In this document: in pieces, positions 1 to 8,498 of the stretch | Numbering within the stretch: position 1 is the first letter of the stretch | Layout of the letters: the number at the start of each line of letters is the position of its first letter | Assembly: GCF_021403115.1 (NCBI RefSeq) | Contig: NZ_JAJSSH010000010.1 | Coordinates: 1-64,000 of the forward strand | Direction: 5' to 3' | Length of the DNA: 64,000 nt | Origin: Sphingobium sufflavum | GTDB taxonomy: Bacteria > Pseudomonadota > Alphaproteobacteria > Sphingomonadales > Sphingomonadaceae | The notes under the pieces: generated by a model | Database searches by the model: none | Seen by the model: the letters and a program-made list of their open reading frames with translations, nothing else | What the model was told of the DNA's origin: nothing | Position numbers and translations under genes: made by a program

Positions 1-127
1 CAATATCAACATCCCGATCCCGCCGTCTGGTCATCACCAAACGGACGCAACTAAACCATCGAGATGGGGGTCCCTTTTAGACGCCGATCACCCCCATAAC
101 GGGGTCCTTTTTGCACGCCGATCCACA
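1..127. mobile_element. Probable end of an IS21-like insertion sequence (partial)
   Basis: The first 127 bases do not resemble the flanking chromosome. They hold two near-identical 23-bp direct repeats and end in CCACA at 127, immediately before a reading frame that looks like a truncated chromosomal gene. IS21-family elements are known to carry several related repeats inside their termini and to end in CA, and this is why I favour that family. No istA or istB coding sequence lies inside the window, so the element would extend to the left. The family call rests on the terminal architecture only. Confidence 0.45.
67..123 (+). repeat. Two 23-bp direct repeats in the IS-like end
   Basis: Copy 1 is at 67-89 and copy 2 at 101-123. 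Both read GGGGTCC, then a pyrimidine, TTTT, two variable bases and ACGCCGATC, so they match at 20 of 23 positions; start-to-start spacing is 34 bp. Such repeats are typical transposase-binding sites inside IS21-type termini. The match between the copies is seen directly; their function is inferred. Confidence 0.6.
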
Positions 128-232
128 GCCAAGCTGGGCGCCTGGTATCTGCTTATGTACATCTCTTTCATTCTCGTGGCGTTGGTGCATCCGCCTGCCA
201 GTCGTGAACGGCCAAGCCTTTCGCGAGGATAA
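128..232 (+). pseudogene. C-terminal remnant of a membrane protein, cut by the IS-like element
   Basis: Read from 128 without a start codon, this frame encodes 34 residues and stops at 230-232. It contains a strongly hydrophobic stretch (GAWYLLMYISFILVALV) followed by a short polar tail, which is the normal look of the last membrane segment of a transporter or other integral membrane protein. It directly abuts the inferred IS end, so the simplest reading is a gene interrupted by insertion, with the front part left of the window. The family cannot be named from so short a piece. It could also be a chance hydrophobic frame. Confidence 0.4.
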
Positions 233-311
233 GCTATCCTAACGACATTCGCCGCTCTTCATCGGCCTGACCGGCTGGTGGCGAGCAACGATCCTGCCGA
301 CTTTCCCCTAC

Positions 312-344
312 AAAAAAAGGGCCGCTCCGGTGGGAGCAGCCCTT
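312..344 (-). terminator. Rho-independent terminator of gltA
   Basis: On the minus strand a 12-bp stem with one G-T wobble (arms 333-344 and 317-328, 4-base loop) is followed by a run of seven T. It lies 22 bases beyond the gltA stop codon, so it ends the gltX-gltA transcript. Confidence 0.85.
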
Positions 345-365
345 CGCAATCTTCTGTCGATGCGA

Positions 366-1652
366 TCAGCGGTTGCCGATGGCCACATAGTCACGCTCGG
401 TCGGGCCGTTGTACAGCTGACGCGGGCGGCCGATCTTCTGCTCTGGGTCGGAGATCATCTCGTTCCACTGCGCGACCCAGCCCACTGTGCGGGCGAGGGC
501 GAAAAGAACAGTGAACATGTCGGTCGGGAAGCCGATGGCCGACAGGATGATACCCGAATAGAAATCGACGTTCGGATAGAGCTTCTTCGAGACGAAATAT
601 TCGTCGCTCAGCGCAATCCGCTCCAACTCGCGGGCCACGTCGAAGATGGGGTCGGTGACGCCCAGCTTCTCCAGCACCTCGTTCGCGGTCTTTTGCATCA
701 CCTTCGCGCGCGGATCGTAATTCTTGTACACGCGGTGGCCGAAGCCCATCAGGCGGAACGGATCGTCCTTGTTCTTGGCGCGGGCGATATATTCGGGGAT
801 GCGGTCGACGGTGCCGATTTCGCGCAGCATGTTGAGCGCAGCTTCATTCGCGCCGCCATGCGCCGGACCCCACAGGCAGGCGATGCCCGCCGCGATGCAG
901 GCGAAGGGGTTGGCGCCCGACGAACCGGCCAGACGAACAGTGGAGGTCGATGCATTCTGCTCATGATCGGCGTGGAGGATGAAGATCTTATCCATCGCGG
1001 CCTCGACGACCGGATCGACGACATATTCTTCCGCCGGGACCGAGAAGGTCATACGCAGGAAATTGCCCGCATAGGACAGGTCGTTGCGCGGCGACACGAA
1101 CGGCTGACCCACCGAATATTTATAGGCCATGGCGGCGATCGTGGGGATCTTCGCGATCAGGCGGTGGCTGGCGATGGTGCGCTGCACCGGATCGTTGATG
1201 TCCGTCGAATCATGATAGAAGGCCGACAGGGCGCCGACCACACCGCACATGATCGCCATCGGGTGCGCGTCACGGCGGAAGCCGCGATAGAAGGTGGTGA
1301 GCTGTTCATGCACCATCGTGTGGCGCGTGATCGTGCGGGAGAATTCCTCCAGCGCCTGCGCCGTGGGCAGTTCGCCGTGGAGCAGGAGGTAGGAAACCTC
1401 CATGAAGCTCGACTGTTCGGCAAGCTGGTCGATGGGGTAGCCACGGTGCAGAAGGATGCCTTCGTCGCCGTCGATATAGGTCAGCGCCGAATGGCAGCTT
1501 GCCGTGGAGGTGAAGCCGGGGTCGTAGGTGAACAAACCCGTCTGACCGTAGAGCTTGCGAATGTCGACGACCTGCGGGCCAATGGTACCCGAGAGTACGC
1601 CATAATCCAGCGTCTTGTCATCAACGTTCAAGCTAACCTTGTCAGTCGCCAT
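366..1652 (-). CDS. gltA: Citrate synthase (type II, hexameric type)
   Basis: Catalyses condensation of acetyl-CoA with oxaloacetate to citrate, the entry step of the TCA cycle, in the cytoplasm. The 428-residue length is that of the Gram-negative type II enzyme. The catalytic residues are in place: His265 in GPAHGGANE, His306 in [15 protein letters not shown] and Asp363 in NVDFYSG, almost the same numbering as the E. coli enzyme. The start is preceded by an AAGGGGG ribosome-binding site in the 17-bp gap behind gltX, so the two genes form an operon that ends at a strong terminator. Co-location of gltX and gltA is common in alphaproteobacteria. Confidence 0.97.
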   Translation of the reverse strand: MATDKVSLNVDDKTLDYGVLSGTIGPQVVDIRKLYGQTGLFTYDPGFTSTASCHSALTYIDGDEGILLHRGYPIDQLAEQSSFMEVSYLLLHGELPTAQALEEFSRTITRHTMVHEQLTTFYRGFRRDAHPMAIMCGVVGALSAFYHDSTDINDPVQRTIASHRLIAKIPTIAAMAYKYSVGQPFVSPRNDLSYAGNFLRMTFSVPAEEYVVDPVVEAAMDKIFILHADHEQNASTSTVRLAGSSGANPFACIAAGIACLWGPAHGGANEAALNMLREIGTVDRIPEYIARAKNKDDPFRLMGFGHRVYKNYDPRAKVMQKTANEVLEKLGVTDPIFDVARELERIALSDEYFVSKKLYPNVDFYSGIILSAIGFPTDMFTVLFALARTVGWVAQWNEMISDPEQKIGRPRQLYNGPTERDYVAIGNR

Positions 1653-1669
1653 TAACCGCCCCCTTCTTT

Positions 1670-3157
1670 CTATGAATTGTGCCCGTCGGCGACATAGTGG
1701 GACATGTCGGACAGGCGTGCCAATGTCTCGTCTTTTCCAAGGAGGAAAACAACGTCGAATATCCCCGGCGAGGTCGTCCGGCCCGTCAGCGCAACGCGCA
1801 ACGGCTGGGCAACCTTGCCAAGGCCAATACCGGCATCCTCTGCGGCGGCGCGAACGGCGGTCTCGATTGCCTCCATCGTCCAGTCTGTCAGGACGTCGAA
1901 GCGATCGGCCACGCTCTTTATCAACGCAAACGCAGCATCATCTAGCAGCACTTTGGCGGCCGCGTCGATGGGAATCGGACGGGGAGTGAACAGGAATCGT
2001 GCACCGTCCGCCACATCATGCACCGTCTTGGCACGCAGCTTCAGCGACGGCATGGCGGATTCGAGGAGGGTGGCATCCACCGTAAGGCCCTGAGCGGACA
2101 GCAATGGCGCGACCAGTGCGGCCAGACGCGCATCGTCCGCCTCCCGCATGTAATGGCCGTTCATATTCTCCAACTTCTTGATATCGAAGCGAGAGGGAGA
2201 GCGGCCCACGCCAGCCAGGTCGAACAGTTCGATCGCACGAGCGATGCTGAGCGTCTCCTCGTCGCCATGGCCCCAGCCGAGGCGCAGGAGATAATTGGCG
2301 ACAGCCTCCGGCAGCATGCCCAGCTCATCGCGATAGGCATCGACGCCCATGGCGCCGTGGCGCTTGGAGAGTTTTGCCCCGTCCGCTCCGTGGATCAGCG
2401 GGATATGAGCGTATACGGGCTTTGGCCAGCCGCCCTCGATCGCGTCCATCGCGGTGATGATGCCGAGTTGGCGGAAGGCGTTGTTGAGATGGTCGTCGCC
2501 GCGAATGATATGGGTTACGCCCATGTCATGGTCGTCCACCACCACCGCCAGCATATAAGTGGGCGTACCGTCGGAGCGGAGCAGGATCATGTCGTCCAGT
2601 TCCACATTCTGCACGACGACGCGGCCCTGCACGGCATCCGCGATCACCGTCTCACCCTCTTTGGGGGCCTTGAGGCGGATGACATAGGGCTTGTCGCCGC
2701 CTTCTGCGGGGTCGCGATCGCGCCAGCGGCCATCATAGCGCATCGGCTTTCTGGCGGCGCGCTGCTCCTCACGCAGGGCGGTCAGTTCGTCCGGCGTGGC
2801 GAAGCATTTATAGGCATGGCCGTCAGCCAGCAATTGATGCGCGACCTCCGCATGGCGAGCGGCGCGGGCGAACTGGAACACAGGCTCCTCGTCGCCGCCC
2901 AGGCCCAGCCAGTCGAGGCCGTCGAAGATGGCGGCAATTGCTTCCTCGGTGGAGCGGGCGCGGTCGGTATCCTCGACGCGCAACAGGAACTTGCCGCCAT
3001 GATGGCGCGCGAACAGCCAGTTGAAAAGCGCGGTGCGTGCGCCCCCGATATGCAGATAGCCCGTGGGAGAGGGCGCGAACCGGGTGACGACATTGGCCCC
3101 GGCGGCATCATTTGCACCGGTCGCATCATTTGAACTTTGTGGGCCGGCGTCTGCCAA
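1670..3157 (-). CDS. gltX: Glutamate--tRNA ligase
   Basis: Class I aminoacyl-tRNA synthetase that charges tRNA-Glu (and in many alphaproteobacteria also tRNA-Gln, for later amidation). The HIGH-type signature is [13 protein letters not shown] at about residues 27-39 and the KMSKS-type loop is KLSKRHG. The first in-frame start with a plausible ribosome-binding site (GAGGAT) is a TTG at 3157, giving 495 residues; there is no ATG before the catalytic domain. The N-terminal extension of about 24 residues contains two copies of a GAND-like motif and is probably dispensable. The start region faces comEC, leaving only 33 bp for divergent promoters, so some promoter elements must overlap coding sequence. 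Confidence 0.95.
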   Translation of the reverse strand: MADAGPQSSNDATGANDAAGANVVTRFAPSPTGYLHIGGARTALFNWLFARHHGGKFLLRVEDTDRARSTEEAIAAIFDGLDWLGLGGDEEPVFQFARAARHAEVAHQLLADGHAYKCFATPDELTALREEQRAARKPMRYDGRWRDRDPAEGGDKPYVIRLKAPKEGETVIADAVQGRVVVQNVELDDMILLRSDGTPTYMLAVVVDDHDMGVTHIIRGDDHLNNAFRQLGIITAMDAIEGGWPKPVYAHIPLIHGADGAKLSKRHGAMGVDAYRDELGMLPEAVANYLLRLGWGHGDEETLSIARAIELFDLAGVGRSPSRFDIKKLENMNGHYMREADDARLAALVAPLLSAQGLTVDATLLESAMPSLKLRAKTVHDVADGARFLFTPRPIPIDAAAKVLLDDAAFALIKSVADRFDVLTDWTMEAIETAVRAAAEDAGIGLGKVAQPLRVALTGRTTSPGIFDVVFLLGKDETLARLSDMSHYVADGHNS

Positions 3158-3190
3158 GCTAGATCCTCACTTCGGAAAGGGCTGTACCCC

Positions 3191-5473
3191 GTGAACGCAG
3201 ACGCCCCTAGCATGGCTTTTCAGCCGCGACAAACCCCCGTCGCCGGGCGCGGGGGACGTGCCGTGCAATGGCTGGGCCGTGTGTTCGACCCCGTGCTGGA
3301 ACGGCTGCTGAGAGGAGAGCCGGAGCGGGTGCTGGAGGCGGAGCGGGCGCAATTGCCGCTGTGGTCGCCGGTCGCGCTGGGTGTGGGCATCGTCGCCTGG
3401 TTTCTGCTGCCCACGCGGTTGGACTGGATGCTGCTCATCGGGCTGTGTCTGGGTGGCGCGGCGCTGTTGCTGGGCTTTGGTGCGGCGGCTGGGCGGCTGG
3501 TTCGGGCGCTGGGGATCTGCTTGCTGCTGGTGGCTCTGGGATGTCTGCTGCCATGGGGGAAGGCGATGCTGGTGGGGCAGACGGTGCTGGCCCGGCCCGC
3601 GATGGTCCGCATGGAGGCGTCGGTCATCACTGTGGAGGCGATGAGCGGGCGGGGGATCGCGCGCATCCTGCTGAAACCGGTTGATCGGCCGGATTTGCCA
3701 GACTTGATTCGGGTGAACGCCGATCTGGAGGATATGCCGCGCGAGATTGCGCTGAGACGCGGCGACAGGCTGCGGCTGCGCGCCCGGCTCATGCCGCCGG
3801 CGGGGCCGGCTTTTCCCGGCGGCTATGATTATGCGCGCCGTGCGTGGTTCGACGGCATTGGCGCGACGGGACGGTTGCTGCCACCGCTGGAGGTGGTGCA
3901 TCGCGATGCCGGGACCGGGCCGGGAATACGTGAGCAACTGTCGGGTCATGTCGCGAGCCGGGTCGGCGGTGGAGCGGGCGCACTAGCCGTGACGATGGCG
4001 ACGGGTGACCGGGGGCGTATCGCGCCGGAGGATGAGGACGCGATGAGGCAGAGCGGGCTGACTCACCTCCTGTCGATCAGCGGCGTCCATGTCACTGCGC
4101 TGATCGGCGGCGTAGTGTTCCTGATGTTCAAACTGCTGGCGCTGTCGTCCCGGCTGGCGCTGCGCTGGCCGCTGTTGCTGATCGCGGCGGGCGCGGGGGC
4201 GGGTGCGGGGATCGGCTATACGCTGTTGACCGGCGCGGAGGTGCCGACGATCCGGTCCTGCGTGACGGCGCTGTTGGTGATGGCGGGGCTGGCGCTGGGG
4301 CGGGAGGCGATCAGCATGCGCTTGCTGGCGTGTGGCGCGTTGTTCGTCATGTTGCTGTGGCCGGAGGCTGTGATCGGACCGAGTTTCCAGCTTAGCTTTG
4401 CCGCCGTTGCCGCCATCGTGACTCTGTATGAGCATCCGCGTGCCCGCGCGCTGGTGCAGGCGCGGGCGGAGCCGGTCTGGGCCAAGGCGTTGCGGTTCCT
4501 GGCGGGATTGTTCATCACCGGCGTCGCGGTGGAAATGGTGCTGATGCCCATCGTGCTGTTCCATTTCCACAAGAGCGGCCTGCTGGGCGCCTTCGCCAAT
4601 ATGGTCGCGATCCCGCTGACCGAACTGGTAGTGATGCCCGCCGAGGCGTTGGCGCTGGCGCTCGATCTGCTGGGGCTGGGCGCGCCGTTGTGGTGGGTGG
4701 TGGAGCAGGCGCTGAGGTTGCTGTTGTTCATCGCGCATCTGGTCGCGGGGCAAAGCCTGGCCGTGGCGTTGACGCCCGCCATTATGCCGCTGGCGTTCGG
4801 ACTGGCCATGACTGGGCTGCTCTGGTGCTTGTTGTGGCGGACACGGTTGCGCTGGTGGGGGCTGCCCTGTCTGGCGCTGGGGCTGTCAGGCTATGCGCTG
4901 GCCCGTGCGCCGGACATATTGGTGAGTTCGGACGGGCGACATGTGGCGGTGCGAACCAGGGATGGCGGGGTGGCGCTGCTCCGCGACCGGGCAGGGGACT
5001 ATATGCGCGGGCAGATGGCGGAACAGGCGGCGTTCGGTGGGCAGTTGCAGGCGCTTGCCGACCTGCCCAACGCCCATTGTTCGGAGGATTTCTGCACGCT
5101 CGTTTTGATTGGCAGTGGCAGGCGCTATCATGTTCTTGTGACGCGCAGCCGTCTCTCGGTGCCGTGGACGGAGTTGATCCGCCATTGTGGTGCGGCGGAC
5201 ATCGTCATCGCGGATCGCCGGCTTCCGACGGCCTGCCGGGCGCGCTGGCTGACTCTCGACCGGAAGGATCTGGCACTGTCGGGTGCGGCGGCGATTGACC
5301 TGACGACGGGGCAGGTCCGCCGAAGTCGCGATCCACGCGATGAACATCCCTGGCAATTGCGCCTTGGCCAGGGGATGCCCGGTCCGAACGGCAAGCCCCC
5401 GACAACACTCGACCCATTGGACGGGGCATCGCCGGGGGCAGGCTCCGGGCCGGATAAGGCGCCTCAGTTGTAA
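3191..5473 (+). CDS. comEC: ComEC/Rec2-family DNA uptake membrane protein
   Basis: Predicted inner-membrane channel for single-stranded DNA in natural transformation. The protein has an N-terminal pair of membrane segments, a DUF4131-like periplasmic region and the competence core with the family signature [16 protein letters not shown], followed by several more membrane segments. I choose GTG at 3191 because AAAGGG lies nine bases upstream; ATG 3212 is an alternative. The C-terminal region (about residues 580-745) lies where many ComEC proteins carry a metallo-beta-lactamase domain, but no HxHxDH motif is visible, so that domain is degenerate. It overlaps convergently with lexA by 10 bp. Confidence 0.85.
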   Translation: MNADAPSMAFQPRQTPVAGRGGRAVQWLGRVFDPVLERLLRGEPERVLEAERAQLPLWSPVALGVGIVAWFLLPTRLDWMLLIGLCLGGAALLLGFGAAAGRLVRALGICLLLVALGCLLPWGKAMLVGQTVLARPAMVRMEASVITVEAMSGRGIARILLKPVDRPDLPDLIRVNADLEDMPREIALRRGDRLRLRARLMPPAGPAFPGGYDYARRAWFDGIGATGRLLPPLEVVHRDAGTGPGIREQLSGHVASRVGGGAGALAVTMATGDRGRIAPEDEDAMRQSGLTHLLSISGVHVTALIGGVVFLMFKLLALSSRLALRWPLLLIAAGAGAGAGIGYTLLTGAEVPTIRSCVTALLVMAGLALGREAISMRLLACGALFVMLLWPEAVIGPSFQLSFAAVAAIVTLYEHPRARALVQARAEPVWAKALRFLAGLFITGVAVEMVLMPIVLFHFHKSGLLGAFANMVAIPLTELVVMPAEALALALDLLGLGAPLWWVVEQALRLLLFIAHLVAGQSLAVALTPAIMPLAFGLAMTGLLWCLLWRTRLRWWGLPCLALGLSGYALARAPDILVSSDGRHVAVRTRDGGVALLRDRAGDYMRGQMAEQAAFGGQLQALADLPNAHCSEDFCTLVLIGSGRRYHVLVTRSRLSVPWTELIRHCGAADIVIADRRLPTACRARWLTLDRKDLALSGAAAIDLTTGQVRRSRDPRDEHPWQLRLGQGMPGPNGKPPTTLDPLDGASPGAGSGPDKAPQL

Positions 5474-6150
5474 CGGCGCAGCAGGCCGGCCAGCTTACCC
5501 TGAATGCGCACCCGATCCGCATCATAGATTTGCGGTTCATAGGCGCCATTGGCGGGGTCGAGCCGGACCCGGCTGCCCTCTCGCCGGAAATATTTGAGCG
5601 TCGCGTCGCTGTCATCGACCAGCGCGACGACGATCTGGCCGTCGCGGGCGGTCTCGCTGCGCTGGATGAGGGCGAAATCACCGTCGAGGATACCGGCTTC
5701 GACCATCGAGTCGCCTGCCACCTCCAGCGCATAATGTTCGCCAGATCCCAGCAAGGCGGCTGGAACGGACAGGCTGCTGCTGCCCTCCATCGCCTCAATG
5801 GGGACACCCGCCGCGATTCGACCATGCAGCGGCACGTCGATGACATCGTTCGCGGCGACAGGCGGGCGAGCAGGAGCCGAGAGGATCGGTGACGGGGCAG
5901 TGGGTGCCGCCGCCTTCTTTGGCAGGACCGCGAGGCCGTCCGGCAGCTTCACCACCTCCAGCGCCCGCGCGCGATTGGGCAGGCGGCGAATGAAGCCACG
6001 CTCCTCCAGCGCGCTGATAAGGCGGTGGATACCGGACTTCGACTTGAGGTCGAGCGCCTCCTTCATCTCCTCGAAAGAGGGGGACACACCCCCAAGTTCA
6101 AGATGCTGCTTGATGAACAGAAGCAACTGTTGCTGCTTGGCGGTGAGCAT
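5464..6150 (-). CDS. lexA: LexA SOS repressor
   Basis: Transcriptional repressor of the DNA-damage response, cleaved with the help of activated RecA. The N-terminal winged helix covers about residues 1-65, and a long Ala/Pro linker precedes the S24 peptidase domain. The self-cleavage bond is Ala114-Gly115, the catalytic Ser148 lies in GDSM and Lys186 in ATLK. I start at ATG 6150 (228 residues), behind an AGGGAG site. The longer frame from 6189 would place a perfect SOS box inside the gene, so it is rejected. The box at 6173-6187 indicates autoregulation. Confidence 0.95.
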   Translation of the reverse strand: MLTAKQQQLLLFIKQHLELGGVSPSFEEMKEALDLKSKSGIHRLISALEERGFIRRLPNRARALEVVKLPDGLAVLPKKAAAPTAPSPILSAPARPPVAANDVIDVPLHGRIAAGVPIEAMEGSSSLSVPAALLGSGEHYALEVAGDSMVEAGILDGDFALIQRSETARDGQIVVALVDDSDATLKYFRREGSRVRLDPANGAYEPQIYDADRVRIQGKLAGLLRRYN

Positions 6151-6172
6151 CGCCTTATCTCCCTCGCCCATG

Positions 6173-6187
6173 GAACGGACAGGGAAC
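6173..6187 (-). promoter_or_regulatory. LexA-binding SOS box (GTTC-N7-GTTC)
   Basis: On the minus strand the sequence reads GTTC-CCTGTCC-GTTC, a perfect match to the direct-repeat operator known for alphaproteobacterial LexA. It ends 22 bp before the lexA start codon, in the right place to repress lexA itself. No second box was noticed in this gap. Confidence 0.85.
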
Positions 6188-6248
6188 ATGTAGGCAACGA
6201 ATCGCGTCAGGTCAAGTCGTTGCGCATGACGGGCGCAAGGGGCGGATT

Positions 6249-7325
6249 TCAGGGCCGCCGCGGCTCCACATTGAGCGTGCCTAGCATGGTCTGTGCCATC
6301 GGCATGGACAATATGTCATGCGGGAAACCCATCGCAATCGCACTGGCCGCGTCGAGGCGACGGATATGATCGTCACTGAATGTGATGTCGAGTGCGGCCA
6401 GATTATCCTCCAACTGGGCGAGAGTGCGTGCCCCGATGATGGGGGACGTCACGCCTGGATTGAGCAGCGTCCAGGCAAGGGCGACCTGCGCGATGGAACA
6501 GCCGATGTCGGCTGCCACAGCCTTGGCTGCATCGACGATATCGAGGTTCTTTTCGCTGAGGCGTCCCGTCGCGAGGTTGATCGCCTTGCGGGGAAGGTCG
6601 TCCTGTCCGTCGGACGCGGCATCCGGGACGACGAGATCGGCGCGGCTATATTTGCCGGACAGCACGCCACCCGCCAGCGGGGACCAGGGGATGACCCCCA
6701 TGCCCATCTCCCGCCCCATGGGGATAAGCTCGCGTTCCACTGTGCGTTCAGTCAGATTATAGGCGATCTGGAGCGCGACGAAGGGCGTCCAGCCGCGGAG
6801 GTCCGCGATCGCCTGCATCCGCGACGCCTGCCAGGCGGGAATATCGGACAGGCCCGCATACAGCACTTTGCCTGACCGGACGAGGTCGTCGAACGCCCGC
6901 AATATCTCGTCCACCGGGGTCAGCCCGTCCCACATATGCAGGTAGAGGAGGTCGATATAGTCGGTGTCGAGCCGTTTGAGGCTGGCCTCTACGGCCTGCA
7001 CCATATTCTTGCGATGGTTGCCGCTGGCATTGGGATCGCCGGGAGCCATCGACATCGTATATTTGGTCGACAGGACGATGCGTTCGCGACGGCCCTTGAG
7101 CAGTGGGGCCAACACCCGCTCAGACCCGCCCAGTTCGCCATAGAAATTGGCGGTGTCGATGAAATTTCCACCTGCGTCGACATAGCGCGCGACCATCTCC
7201 GCCGCCTCTGCATCACTGGTGCCCCAGCCTGTTGTCACGCCAAAGGTCATGGTTCCGAGAGACAGCGGGGAAACCCGCAAGCCTGAGCGGCCCAGCAGGC
7301 GGTAGCGGTCGAGGGTGGTGGCCAT
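6249..7325 (-). CDS. Aldo/keto reductase
   Basis: NADPH-dependent oxidoreductase with a TIM-barrel fold that reduces carbonyl substrates. The catalytic tetrad is visible: Asp in [11 protein letters not shown], the Tyr of the same motif, Lys in LSTKYT and His in LHMWD. The C-terminal cofactor-binding region has [19 protein letters not shown] 7325 is chosen with a GGAG site just upstream, giving 358 residues; the open frame runs further upstream only as non-protein-like sequence. It resembles the YajO/YghZ-like branch more than sugar aldose reductases. It follows the crotonase gene by 55 bp on the same strand, so the two are probably co-transcribed. Its substrate cannot be read from sequence. 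Confidence 0.88.
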   Translation of the reverse strand: MATTLDRYRLLGRSGLRVSPLSLGTMTFGVTTGWGTSDAEAAEMVARYVDAGGNFIDTANFYGELGGSERVLAPLLKGRRERIVLSTKYTMSMAPGDPNASGNHRKNMVQAVEASLKRLDTDYIDLLYLHMWDGLTPVDEILRAFDDLVRSGKVLYAGLSDIPAWQASRMQAIADLRGWTPFVALQIAYNLTERTVERELIPMGREMGMGVIPWSPLAGGVLSGKYSRADLVVPDAASDGQDDLPRKAINLATGRLSEKNLDIVDAAKAVAADIGCSIAQVALAWTLLNPGVTSPIIGARTLAQLEDNLAALDITFSDDHIRRLDAASAIAMGFPHDILSMPMAQTMLGTLNVEPRRP

Positions 7326-7380
7326 GGCGTCGTCTCCGTGGGATCGCTTGAAAGGCTTCTGAAGGTCTGTGGTGCTGGCG

Positions 7381-8181
7381 CTATCGGCCGGTGAAATGGG
7401 GTGCGCGCTTTTCCGCAAAGGCAGTGGCGGCTTCCCGGAAATCCTCCGTGAGAAGAGCGGCCACCTGGACATGATTCTCCAGTTCGAGTGCACTGTCGAG
7501 GCTGGGTGCGTCCAGATTGGTGTGCATGATCTGCTTGCTGTGCTTGATCGAATAGGGGGCGTTTGTCGCAATGGACCGGGCGGTTTGCAAGGCTTGCTTC
7601 AACAGATCATCCATCGGTGCGATGGCGGTGAGGAGGCCGATGGCAAGGGCTTCGTCCGCCGGAACAGGGCGGCCGGTCAGCATGATCTCGAACGCGCGAC
7701 CGGCGCCGATCAGCCGGGGGAGGTGATAGCTGATGCCACACTCCCCGGCGCTCAACCCCATCTTGACCGCGCCCACATGGAAACTGGTCGAGGGCGTGCC
7801 GATCCGAATGTCGCTGGCAAGTGCCAGCCCAAAGCCAGCCCCGACCGCAGCACCCTGAACCGCGGCAATGACGGGTTGGCGCAACCGGACGATCCGGCGC
7901 ATCAGAGTCGCGAACACCTCCTGCAACGCAATCCAGTTGTTCACATCCTGTGGAGCGTCGTCACCGCTCAGGACATGCTTGAGATCGAGACCGGCGCAAA
8001 AGCCCTGCCCCTCTGCAGTCAGAATGACCACGGAGCAGTCCCGGTCAGCCTCCACCGAGTCCAGCAGATCGGTCAGGCGATAGGCCAATTCTGTCGTTAA
8101 AGCGTTCCGTGCGTGCGGCCGGCTGAGGGTTATTATGGTTATGCCATCGCTCTGGCGATCAAGCCGGAAGTCACCTGTCAC
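7381..8181 (-). CDS. Crotonase-superfamily protein lacking the two hydratase glutamates
   Basis: Member of the enoyl-CoA hydratase/isomerase superfamily, 266 residues, starting at GTG 8181 with AAGGAG nine bases upstream. The oxyanion-hole segments are clear (FCAGLDL at about 61-67 and AAVGAGFGLAL at about 111-121), so CoA-thioester binding is likely. By motif alignment to rat enoyl-CoA hydratase, Glu144 is replaced by Gly118 and Glu164 by Ala138. A nearby Glu147 (SAGECG) might serve instead. A plain hydratase is therefore doubtful, and an isomerase, hydrolase or lyase is as likely. The gene is probably in an operon with the downstream aldo/keto reductase and is divergent from the amidohydrolase at 8499. 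Confidence 0.8.
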   Translation of the reverse strand: MTGDFRLDRQSDGITIITLSRPHARNALTTELAYRLTDLLDSVEADRDCSVVILTAEGQGFCAGLDLKHVLSGDDAPQDVNNWIALQEVFATLMRRIVRLRQPVIAAVQGAAVGAGFGLALASDIRIGTPSTSFHVGAVKMGLSAGECGISYHLPRLIGAGRAFEIMLTGRPVPADEALAIGLLTAIAPMDDLLKQALQTARSIATNAPYSIKHSKQIMHTNLDAPSLDSALELENHVQVAALLTEDFREAATAFAEKRAPHFTGR

Positions 8182-8498
8182 TTGATTTTGCTCCTTTTGA
8201 CAAATGCCCCGCCCACGGGCATCGCCCCTATTGTCGGACAAAGGTTCTGGTGATGGCATTGTCGCCTGTGACGCCGCCCGGCAAGCGATCTGTGGAAGGA
8301 TGCTTGCTCGCGGAGGCAAGATGGTGCGATTGGCGCTGCAATGTCTCGACGACTGGTGCGTTACGGAAGAGACTGCCCATTTTTCCGTAACGGGAGTATG
8401 GTGGATCGTTCGGCACAGCAGATCGCAGTGCGTGAAGCCCGATCGGGTCAACAGGTCGCAGTCATCGAAGCGACCGATGAGTTTTTTTGGAGGAAGAC
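8182..8498. promoter_or_regulatory. Divergent promoter region between crotonase and amidohydrolase genes
   Basis: This 317-bp gap separates two divergent genes and must contain both promoters. It holds a perfect inverted repeat at 8359-8392 and a degenerate 23-bp direct repeat (8416-8438 and 8449-8471, 17 of 23 matches). A GGAGG ribosome-binding site for the right-hand gene precedes 8499. No convincing small gene was seen. Confidence 0.6.
8359..8392. promoter_or_regulatory. Perfect palindromic operator candidate, CGTTACGGAA-N14-TTCCGTAACG
   Basis: Arms at 8359-8368 and 8383-8392 are perfect reverse complements of 10 bp with a 14-bp spacer (24 bp centre to centre, a little over two helical turns). 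It lies 106 bp before the amidohydrolase start and 177 bp before the crotonase start. No run of T follows on either strand, so a terminator is unlikely. A dimeric repressor or activator site controlling both directions is the simplest explanation. No regulator gene is adjacent. Confidence 0.55.

Noticed and set aside
330..1655. Long plus-strand frame antisense to gltA
   Set aside because: It mirrors the conserved citrate synthase gene and has no family-like sequence; long antisense frames are common in GC-rich DNA.
2018..3133. Long plus-strand frame antisense to gltX
   Set aside because: Shadow of gltX, with low-complexity His/Arg-rich translation.
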